DNA from: Minisyncoccota bacterium
Lineage (GTDB): Bacteria; Patescibacteriota; Minisyncoccia; Minisyncoccales; Minisyncoccaceae
NCBI GenBank assembly: GCA_028689175.1
Contig: JAQTWS010000007.1
Location: forward strand, 1 to 11,546
Reading direction: 5' to 3'
DNA length: 11,546 nucleotides
Shown: in pieces, positions 6,504 to 11,546 of the stretch
How positions within the stretch are numbered: position 1 is the stretch's first letter
Layout: every line of letters starts with the position of its first letter
Translations under genes and position numbers: made by a program
The notes under the pieces: generated by a model
The model's input: only the letters and a program-made list of their open reading frames with translations
The model's database searches: none
Told to the model about the DNA's origin: nothing

Positions 6504-8635
6504 GGAGGCCAGCTAAAAAGGAAAATATTAAAAAACCAGGATTTATAGATATTTATAAAAATTATATTTATGCTGGCTTGTGTTTAATATTTGCTTTAAT
6601 ATTTGCTTTTGCATTTGCAAAAGCTGCTGGGACAATAGGAAATAATTTAGAAAGTCTTTTTTCTTTTTTGTTTGGCAATGCAGTTTATGTAGTTCCAGTT
6701 ATTTTTTTAATGGCTTCTGTTTTACTTTTGTGGAAAGACAATCCTTATCTTAACAAAGAAAAATATATAGGATTTCTTTTAATTGCTTTTTTGATCGAAG
6801 CTTCGGCTATTTTCGGAATAGCTGAATTAAGATTTATGGGAGTGGAAAATTTTGATCTTGGTTATTCTGGGTTAGGTGGATTTGTGGGCTATATAATTTC
6901 TTTAATTATAATGAAGGGATTTGGATTTTGGGTTACTGTTTCAATATTAATTATTTTAACATCAACTACCTTAATTATTCTTTTAGAACCTTTGTTTAAT
7001 AAATTAAAAGAGAAAAAGTTAGAGGAAGTTATAATAGAGGAAGAGGAGATAAAACCTGTTAAAAAGAAAAAAGAAGAAAAATTAATTTTAAAATTACCTT
7101 TGATTCCTAATTTGAAAAAGAAAAAAGAAGTTCCTATAAAAGAAGAAGTTATTAAGGTGGTTCAAAGGAAAACATATTCTCCATACGAAGCTCCACCAAT
7201 TTCTATACTTTCAAAAAGAATAGCTAAGCCGGAAAGCGGAGATACTAAACTAAACTCAAATACGATTAAGAGAACTCTTCATAATTTTGGAATATCAGTT
7301 GAAATGGACGAGGTTAATGTTGGCCCAACAGTATCGCAATATACATTAAAGCCAGCAGAAGGGGTTAAATTATCTAAAATTACCAATTTAGCGAATAATT
7401 TAGCATTAGATTTGGCAACTCCTTCAATTAGAATTGAGGCTCCTATACCAGGAAGGTCTCTTGTTGGAATAGAAATTCCTAATAAAAAGAGAGTTCCTGT
7501 TGGACTTCGTGAAATGTTGGCTGATAAGCAATTTAAAGATTCTGATTCTCCACTACTTTTTGCTTTGGGAAAAGATGTTAGAGGAGAGCTTGTTTATGCT
7601 GATTTGGCCGATATGCCACATCTTTTAGTTGCGGGAACAACTGGTTCTGGTAAATCGATTTGTCTAAATTGCATTATTTTAAGCTTGATTTATAGGAATG
7701 GTCCAGACGATATGAAGTTTGTGATGGTTGATCCTAAAAAAGTGGAGTTCCCAGTATATAATCCAATTAATCATTTGATGTGTCCTGTTATTTCTAATGC
7801 AGATGAAACAATTATTGCTTTAAAATGGCTTGTTCAGGAAATGGAGAGAAGGTTTGAGGTTTTAAGGGATGCAGGTAATAGAGATATTTTAACATATAAT
7901 AAGAAGTGGAAAGAGGGAATGGAAAAAATGCCTTACATCGTTGTTATTATAGATGAGCTTGCTGATCTTATGATGGCAAGAGGAAAGGAATTAGAATCAT
8001 ATATTGTAAGGTTGGCTCAAAAAGCAAGAGCGGTAGGTATACATTTAATACTTGCGACACAAAGACCATCGGTTGAAGTTATTACAGGTTTAATTAAGGC
8101 AAATATATCTAGTAGAATAGGACTTAAGGTTGCTTCTCAAATTGATTCAAGAACAATGCTTGATTCAGCTGGAGCAGAAAAACTTTTAGGAAAAGGGGAT
8201 TTATTATTTCAATCTAAAGACTCTTCTAATTTAAGGCGTATACAAGGACCATTTGTTTCTGAAAACGAGATTAAAGATGTTGTTGATTTTATTGAGGTAC
8301 GTAAAATTAAAGAGGAGGCTGAAAATCCAGAAAAATATTTAGAACTTGCGAGAGAAAGTGATAATTCGCTTAAGGCAGTTTTAGAAGAAGCTCAATTGTC
8401 TCCAGAAACTCAAATAGATCAATTTTTGTCTGACGAAGATCCATTATATAATCAGGCAAAACAGATTGTGATTCAAACAAGAAAAGCATCGACTTCATAT
8501 CTTCAAAGAAAATTGGGTGTTGGTTATGCAAGAGCGGCTAGATTAATTGACTCTCTTGAAGAAAGAGGAATAGTTGGACCACAAGAAGGGTCAAGGCAAA
8601 GAGAGGTATATATTAAGGAGGAGGATGAGTTTTAA
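6482..8635 (+). CDS. ftsK: DNA translocase FtsK/SpoIIIE
   Basis: Septum-located hexameric ATPase that pumps chromosomal DNA during division and aids dimer resolution. The 717 residues show four or five membrane helices (about 28-48, 63-84, 95-113, 131-168), a highly charged Lys/Glu linker (about 173-225), and the RecA-like motor with Walker A GTTGSGKS (385-392) and Walker B VVIIDE (487-492). A C-terminal winged-helix gamma domain (about 652-714, including TSYLQRKLGVGYARAARLI) recognises KOPS-like polar sequences. The start at 6482 lies inside the upstream gene. It is accepted because the next in-frame ATG would cut into the membrane region. The N-terminus before TM1 carries two GRP motifs in a basic stretch (GRPKKIGRPAKK), like an AT-hook, which is not a standard FtsK element. 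The pilin gene overlaps its 3' end. Confidence 0.95.
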   Translation: MGRPKKIGRPAKKENIKKPGFIDIYKNYIYAGLCLIFALIFAFAFAKAAGTIGNNLESLFSFLFGNAVYVVPVIFLMASVLLLWKDNPYLNKEKYIGFLLIAFLIEASAIFGIAELRFMGVENFDLGYSGLGGFVGYIISLIIMKGFGFWVTVSILIILTSTTLIILLEPLFNKLKEKKLEEVIIEEEEIKPVKKKKEEKLILKLPLIPNLKKKKEVPIKEEVIKVVQRKTYSPYEAPPISILSKRIAKPESGDTKLNSNTIKRTLHNFGISVEMDEVNVGPTVSQYTLKPAEGVKLSKITNLANNLALDLATPSIRIEAPIPGRSLVGIEIPNKKRVPVGLREMLADKQFKDSDSPLLFALGKDVRGELVYADLADMPHLLVAGTTGSGKSICLNCIILSLIYRNGPDDMKFVMVDPKKVEFPVYNPINHLMCPVISNADETIIALKWLVQEMERRFEVLRDAGNRDILTYNKKWKEGMEKMPYIVVIIDELADLMMARGKELESYIVRLAQKARAVGIHLILATQRPSVEVITGLIKANISSRIGLKVASQIDSRTMLDSAGAEKLLGKGDLLFQSKDSSNLRRIQGPFVSENEIKDVVDFIEVRKIKEEAENPEKYLELARESDNSLKAVLEEAQLSPETQIDQFLSDEDPLYNQAKQIVIQTRKASTSYLQRKLGVGYARAARLIDSLEERGIVGPQEGSRQREVYIKEEDEF
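8615..8624 (+). promoter_or_regulatory. Strong Shine-Dalgarno sequence inside the end of ftsK
   Basis: AAGGAGGAGG directly precedes ATG 8625. It is one of the few good ribosome binding sites in the window and supports 8625 as the pilin start. The spacing is short (3 bases from AAGGAGG), so ATG 8670 remains a possible start. Confidence 0.6.
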
Positions 8636-9635
8636 AAGAAGAAATTGTGCTAAAAAGTTAAGTAAAGCCATGGAAAAACTAGAACAGGATCGCTCTTTTA
8701 CTCTTATAGAACTACTTGTCGTGATTGTCATTATAGGAATACTTGCAGGAGTAATAGCAATATCAACTAATTCAGCAGTAACCTCATCTCAAAACACAAA
8801 ACTAGTAGCAAATCCTTCAAACATATCAAAATTTCTGGAAGGATACAGTATTCAAGAATCAAGACATACTAAAACACAAGATATACAAAAATCCTGTGAA
8901 TCGGGTTGGATTCCTTTCGAAAATAGATGTATCATGCAATATGAGGCTAAGGATGTTTTTGGCGTAGCAACTTCCCAAGTTGGTTCAATTCCATGGGTTT
9001 CAATTGATCAGAAACAAGCTAAGGCAGAGTGTGAAAAAATTGGAGCTCACCTCATAACTAATGCAGAATGGATGGCAATAGCAAGAGACATTGAACAAGT
9101 AAAAAGTAATTGGACAGGAGGTTCTGTTGGTTCAGGGATGATAAAAAGAGGAAATGTGGGAATAACTGACGCTGGATCATACGAAGGCGCAACAGATCCA
9201 GAAGCGGGAGTTACAAATGATTTAGCTAAATTGACTCTGAGTAATGGTAAACAAATTTATCATTTTTCTGGAAATGTCTGGGAATGGGTGGATGAAACAA
9301 GAACAAATGCTGAATTATTAGCTAATTTTAATTCTCAATCTTCAAACTGGTATGAATACAACGGAACTATAGTAGCAGATTTTAGTAAAGCTATAATATT
9401 ACCTTATTCAATGGCAGGCCCTAAAGCAGCGCATAACTCAGCAAATGGAGTTGGAAAGATATATGTTGATACAGATGCTTCCTGGTCAAACAATACTCCT
9501 TATGATAATACAATTCATGCGTTTCTACGTGGCGGGGGTTGGATCAGTGGCGCGAATGCCGGAGTCTTCGCTCTGCTTTTTGGCCTCTCGCCTACGTACA
9601 CGAACACGAACCTTGGGTTTCGGTGCGCTAGGTAA
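8625..9635 (+). CDS. Type IV pilin-like protein fused to an FGE/C-type-lectin domain; probable DGR target
   Basis: 336 residues. The N-terminus is a class III prepilin signal: a basic leader, then S-FTLIELLVVIVIIG at 24-38, with Phe25 as the expected first mature residue, Glu29 at the conserved +5 position, and Ser instead of Gly at -1. A globular domain of the formylglycine-generating-enzyme (sulfatase-modifying, C-lectin) fold runs from about 65 to the end. It shows CESGWIPFENRC, WVSIDQKQAKAEC, LITNAEWMAIARDIE and GNVWEWVDE, ending RGGGW (302-306) and LGFRCAR (330-336). In DGR target proteins this fold displays variable residues on its C-terminal surface, and the last 35 codons here have the expected composition (separate entry). 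Expected location: pilus or cell surface, binding unknown ligands. Enzymatic FGE activity is unlikely. It is probably co-expressed with ftsK. Confidence 0.88.
   Translation: MSFKRRNCAKKLSKAMEKLEQDRSFTLIELLVVIVIIGILAGVIAISTNSAVTSSQNTKLVANPSNISKFLEGYSIQESRHTKTQDIQKSCESGWIPFENRCIMQYEAKDVFGVATSQVGSIPWVSIDQKQAKAECEKIGAHLITNAEWMAIARDIEQVKSNWTGGSVGSGMIKRGNVGITDAGSYEGATDPEAGVTNDLAKLTLSNGKQIYHFSGNVWEWVDETRTNAELLANFNSQSSNWYEYNGTIVADFSKAIILPYSMAGPKAAHNSANGVGKIYVDTDASWSNNTPYDNTIHAFLRGGGWISGANAGVFALLFGLSPTYTNTNLGFRCAR
9528..9632 (+). other. Probable DGR variable region (VR) at the 3' end of the pilin-FGE gene
   Basis: These 35 codons (residues 302-336) contain 64 G/C of 105 bases and only 14 A, inside an A-rich gene of an AT-rich window. 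Arg codons change from aga to cgt and cgg. The segment covers exactly the part of the C-lectin fold where DGRs diversify residues. In such proteins it is typically Asn-rich in the template (AAC/AAT codons). Here Gly305 (ggt), Ile307 (atc), Ser308 (agt), Leu318 (ctt), Gly320 (ggc), Leu321 (ctc) and Tyr325 (tac) are each reachable from AAC or AAT by changing only A bases. Asn311, Asn327 and Asn329 look unmutated. The A-free stretch 9613-9629, up to the codon before AGG and the stop, would suit the invariant homing (IMH) end. No template copy is visible in this window. Confidence 0.78.
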
Positions 9636-9643
9636 ATAAAATT

Positions 9644-9684
9644 CTGATAATCCGATAGGGCATTTTCTTTTAGAAAAATATCAG
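9644..9684 (+). repeat. Inverted repeat just downstream of the variable region
   Basis: CTGATA (9644-9649) pairs with TATCAG (9679-9684). Between them, TTTTCT (9663-9668) pairs with AGAAAA (9672-9677) around a TTT loop. The structure lies 9 bases after the stop codon of the pilin-FGE gene. In studied DGRs, a hairpin or cruciform closely follows the VR and promotes retrohoming. This AT-rich version is weaker than those, and a 3'-end mRNA structure is an alternative. Confidence 0.45.
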
Positions 9685-9709
9685 GTGGGGTATCTTTTTA
9701 AAGGGAGAA

Positions 9710-9738
9710 TTGCTTTTGTTAATCATAATAGCTATAAT
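9710..9738 (+). promoter_or_regulatory. Probable promoter of the repeat-protein gene
   Basis: TTGCTT (9710-9715) and TATAAT (9733-9738) are separated by exactly 17 bases. The predicted start of transcription (about 9745) lies only a few bases before ATG 9749, giving a nearly leaderless message. This argues against using the TTG at 9710 as a start codon. Confidence 0.5.
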
Positions 9739-9748
9739 TAAAAATAAT

Positions 9749-10468
9749 ATGTTGTTTTCTAAAGATAATAATTTAAATGAACAAGAATTGAGCGAGTTAA
9801 AACAATCAGCGATAGATTATTTTAAACTAGGCATTAGAAGAATTAATAATGGAGAAGATCCTAAACAAGTAGGAGAGATTGAATTTGCGATTAAGGAGTT
9901 TAAAGACTACCAAGGATTAGTTAATTTGTCTAATAAGGAGATGCTTAGCATGCTTGAAAGCAATAAAATATCTCTTTCTAACCCAGATGTTAATTTAGCT
10001 ATTGAAAAAAGCTTTATAGGGGCTTTTAATAGTGCTCTCGAAGTATGCGAATGGTATAAAGATGTAATGGAGATAGATGTGACAGATGCAATATTAGAAG
10101 GGGTTAAGAATGAATTTATTAGCAATTTAAAGTGGGGTCATTACAATTATAAGGAAATGATAAGGTTGGGAGAATTTTCAGAAGAGTTTTTAACTTCAAA
10201 AGAAGTTAGAGAGGCTGCCGAAAAAGAACTTTTAAGAATGATAGAAAGAGGGGAATTTGAAGAGATTGATGATTTTATCGAAGTATTTGATTTGGGAGAC
10301 TTTTTGGACTCAATAGAAGTTGAAAAATCTGCAAAAGAAAAATTTGTTGATTTAGTTAAAGAAAATAAATACGAGGAAGCATTGCAAGTTAAAGAAAAGT
10401 TTAATTTAAACAATTGCAAGGATTTATTAAAGGAACTTAATGAATTTTACAACAGGCTTTCTTCTTAA
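9749..10468 (+). CDS. Hypothetical alpha-helical repeat (solenoid) protein
   Basis: 239 residues from ATG 9749. An upstream TTG at 9710 would add a hydrophobic 13-residue extension, but it coincides with a -35 box. There are no membrane helices in the shorter form, and the protein is strongly acidic and helical. Four degenerate units of roughly 34-40 residues can be seen: about 77-110, 111-149, 150-188 and 189-225. Each begins near x-V-x-x-A followed by an amphipathic helix, a Gly or Asn turn and a second helix (for example SKEVREAAEKELLRMIERG and VEKSAKEKFVDLVKENK). From memory, similar repeats with ...FLxSxEV..AA... occur in many Parcubacteria proteins of unknown function. The likely role is protein-protein binding, not further defined. 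If the TTG start were real, the protein would be membrane-anchored. Confidence 0.7.
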   Translation: MLFSKDNNLNEQELSELKQSAIDYFKLGIRRINNGEDPKQVGEIEFAIKEFKDYQGLVNLSNKEMLSMLESNKISLSNPDVNLAIEKSFIGAFNSALEVCEWYKDVMEIDVTDAILEGVKNEFISNLKWGHYNYKEMIRLGEFSEEFLTSKEVREAAEKELLRMIERGEFEEIDDFIEVFDLGDFLDSIEVEKSAKEKFVDLVKENKYEEALQVKEKFNLNNCKDLLKELNEFYNRLSS

Positions 10469-10471
10469 AAT

Positions 10472-10498
10472 TTGACAAATAATTAAAAATAATACATC
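10472..10498 (+). promoter_or_regulatory. Possible promoter of the purC-like gene
   Basis: A perfect -35 TTGACA (10472-10477) lies 3 bases after the preceding stop codon. The -10 is unclear: TACATC (10493-10498) at 15-base spacing is the best candidate. With no terminator visible after the preceding gene, read-through is also possible. Confidence 0.35.
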
Positions 10499-10517
10499 CT
10501 TTTACTGGTGAACGTTT

Positions 10518-11198
10518 ATGTTCGTTGAAAAGATGGGAAAAACGAAAACGGTTCAGAACAAGGATGGCTTGATCAATATCCTCTTTAGAGATGATGTCAC
10601 TGGCACAAATGGAGTGATGGATTCTGGAGGAAACGAGGTTGTAGGAAAGATGGCAGATAAGGCCAGGGCATCTTTATCTGTATCCACGTATTTCTTTAAG
10701 AAGTTGGAAACGTTGGGGGTCTCAACACATTATGTCAGCACTGATGCGAACTTGTTAACAATGATTGCTGAAAGAGCTGAGATTTTTGGCAATGGTCTTG
10801 AGTTCATTTGTAGGCGTCGTGCTTGTGGCAGTTTTGTTCGCAGATATGGAGACTATATTCAAGAAATGGAAAAGCTTCCACATCTTGTGGAAGTCACAAT
10901 CAAAGACGACGAGCGAGGAGATCCGCTCATTAATGACGATGCAGTTGTTGCTCTTGGGATTATGTCCTTAAAAGAACTTAATGAGGCTAAAGAACTTACC
11001 CGAAGGATTGCTCAAATAATTGAGCTAGACTTAGGAGAAAAAGGCCTTAAGCTCATAGATTTGAAGCTTGAGTTTGGAAAAATTAATGGAAAAATTGTTT
11101 TAATTGACGAAATCTCCGGCGACTGTATGAGAGTTAAAAAGGGTGGAGTTCTGCTAAATCAGATAGAGCTTTACGAAGTGCTTATTGCCGAGGATTAA
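10518..11198 (+). CDS. purC: Phosphoribosylaminoimidazole-succinocarboxamide synthase (SAICAR synthetase)-like
   Basis: PurC joins CAIR and aspartate with ATP to give SAICAR in purine synthesis. The 226 residues carry the family's motifs in order: GKTK (7-10), FRDDVTGTNG (23-32), RRRACGSFVRR (99-109), KDDERGDPLINDD (129-141), KLEFGK (183-188) and DEISGDCMR (197-205, where most relatives have DEISPDTCR). Length is close to the usual 235-250. The start at 10518 leaves a short N-terminus before GKTK, as is normal. No other purine gene is in the window, and most Patescibacteria lack the full pathway, so it may act alone, in salvage or on another substrate. The 5' half is GC-richer (26 of 60 in 10561-10620) than the 3' end (18 of 60 in 11041-11100) and than its neighbours, suggesting recent transfer. 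It is followed by its own terminator. Confidence 0.85.
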   Translation: MFVEKMGKTKTVQNKDGLINILFRDDVTGTNGVMDSGGNEVVGKMADKARASLSVSTYFFKKLETLGVSTHYVSTDANLLTMIAERAEIFGNGLEFICRRRACGSFVRRYGDYIQEMEKLPHLVEVTIKDDERGDPLINDDAVVALGIMSLKELNEAKELTRRIAQIIELDLGEKGLKLIDLKLEFGKINGKIVLIDEISGDCMRVKKGGVLLNQIELYEVLIAED

Positions 11199-11220
11199 TA
11201 ATTATTTTTTCTCGGTTTTT
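11188..11220 (+). terminator. Intrinsic terminator of the purC-like gene
   Basis: CCGAG (11188-11192) pairs with CTCGG (11211-11215), partly extended inward by A-T pairs, and is followed by TTTTTGTTTT. The left arm overlaps the last codons of the gene. The loop is long and AT-rich. Confidence 0.65.
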
Positions 11221-11255
11221 GTTTTGAATTTTTAAAAAGTATGTTAATATGTTTA

Positions 11256-11261
11256 TATAAT
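11256..11261 (+). promoter_or_regulatory. -10 box of the small membrane protein gene
   Basis: TATAAT 16 bases before ATG 11278 implies a leader of only about 9 bases, with no Shine-Dalgarno. It follows directly after a terminator, so a promoter is needed here, but no good -35 hexamer is seen (TAAAAA at 17-base spacing). Confidence 0.4.
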
Positions 11262-11277
11262 AATTAAGCTTAAAATT

Positions 11278-11463
11278 ATGTTTATAGGTTTTTCTATTTT
11301 AATAATTGGTGTTATTTTACTTTTAAAAAATTTAGGTTTTATTTCAATTAATGCTTGGAGCATTATTTGGCCATGTATAATTATTACTTTTGGTTTGAGT
11401 TTAATATTTAAGCCATTTGTAATATGTAGATGGAAATGGTTTAAAAAAAGAGATGATGATTAA
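11278..11463 (+). CDS. Small two-helix membrane protein, LiaI/LiaF-type (DUF5668-like)
   Basis: 61 residues. Helix one covers about 2-20 (FSILIIGVILLLKNLG) and helix two about 27-46 (IIWPCIIITFGLSLIF), with a basic then acidic C-terminal tail (WKWFKKRDDD). The pattern 'G-x-x-x-I-I-G-V-I-L-L-L-x-N-L-G, W, W-P, x-G' is that of the DUF5668/LiaI-LiaF transmembrane module, found in envelope-stress and toastrack-type membrane proteins. Here the module stands alone without a soluble domain. It probably sits in the membrane with a structural or sensing role, not further defined. The gene lies alone between a terminator and the promoter of the next gene. Confidence 0.72.
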   Translation: MFIGFSILIIGVILLLKNLGFISINAWSIIWPCIIITFGLSLIFKPFVICRWKWFKKRDDD

Positions 11464-11473
11464 AGGAATTTAA

Positions 11474-11502
11474 TTTACAAAATCCTTATTCTTTATTATA
11501 AT
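11474..11502 (+). promoter_or_regulatory. Probable promoter of the gene at the right edge
   Basis: TTTACA (11474-11479) and TATAAT (11497-11502) are separated by exactly 17 bases. Expected transcription start is near 11509, about 20 bases before ATG 11530. A second TATAAT at 11508-11513 is present but has no matching -35. Confidence 0.5.
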
Positions 11503-11529
11503 TAATGTATAATAATAAATTTAAATAAT

Positions 11530-11546
11530 ATGAACTTTGAACAACA
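11530..11546 (+). CDS. Start of a further gene, cut by the window edge
   Basis: ATG 11530 opens MNFEQ and runs off the window. It is supported only by the well-spaced promoter upstream and by the absence of any other feature there. Nothing can be said of the product. Confidence 0.35.

Noticed and set aside
8625..9635. Active formylglycine-generating enzyme (sulfatase maturation)
   Set aside because: The prepilin leader and the variable C-terminus point to a surface binding role; no sulfatase gene is nearby.
9445..9639. 64-codon + strand ORF overlapping the variable region
   Set aside because: Out of frame with the pilin-FGE gene; it is open mainly because the VR is GC-rich and A-poor.
10765..10971. 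68-codon + strand ORF inside the purC-like gene
   Set aside because: A shadow frame in a gene whose family motifs are all in the other frame.
1..11546. CRISPR array, insertion sequence or prophage
   Set aside because: No regularly spaced repeats, transposase, terminal inverted repeats or phage structural genes were seen.

Overview
The window is about 30% GC, gene-dense and mostly on the + strand. It looks like chromosomal DNA from a member of the candidate phyla radiation (Patescibacteria, probably a Parcubacteria-type lineage). Pointers are the compact operons with 5-8 base gaps, the prfB-ftsE-ftsX block, a DbpA-tailed DEAD-box helicase, tiny membrane proteins, a solenoid-repeat protein of a type I recall from these genomes, and above all a type IV pilin fused to a formylglycine-generating-enzyme (FGE) domain. 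The lineage is inference: no rRNA or marker tree is available. RF2 is present and no reading frame needs UGA as a sense codon, so the standard bacterial code applies.

Layout. (1) 1-2532: the 3' part of prfB, then ftsE, ftsX and tRNA-Gln(CUG), closely packed and probably co-transcribed. They cover UGA/UAA termination and the FtsEX complex that controls septal wall hydrolysis. (2) 2590-4488: a DEAD-box RNA helicase with its own promoter, an AU-rich leader and a strong terminator. (3) 4489-5639: a poorer region with an unexplained 11-bp hairpin, an orphan minus-strand gene with its own terminator, an 11-bp perfect inverted repeat, and a small frameshifted secreted Gly-rich gene. (4) 5582-9635: a promoter followed by an envelope operon. 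It encodes a membrane-anchored Kazal-like/DUF333-like protein, an exported glutaredoxin-like protein, the DNA translocase FtsK and the pilin-FGE fusion. (5) 9662-11546: a solenoid-repeat protein, a lone PurC-like enzyme of different base composition, a 61-residue two-helix membrane protein and the first codons of another gene.

Most notable system: the last 35 codons of the pilin-FGE gene (9528-9632) look like the variable region of a diversity-generating retroelement (DGR). This stretch is 61% GC and only 13% A (14 of 105 bases), inside an A-rich gene. It sits exactly at the C-type-lectin-fold C-terminus, and residues that fit A-to-N changes of Asn codons cluster in it. An inverted repeat follows the stop codon. 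No reverse transcriptase, Avd or template repeat is visible, so a DGR cassette elsewhere in the genome would have to act in trans. The product would be a pilus-displayed hypervariable binding protein translated behind ftsK.
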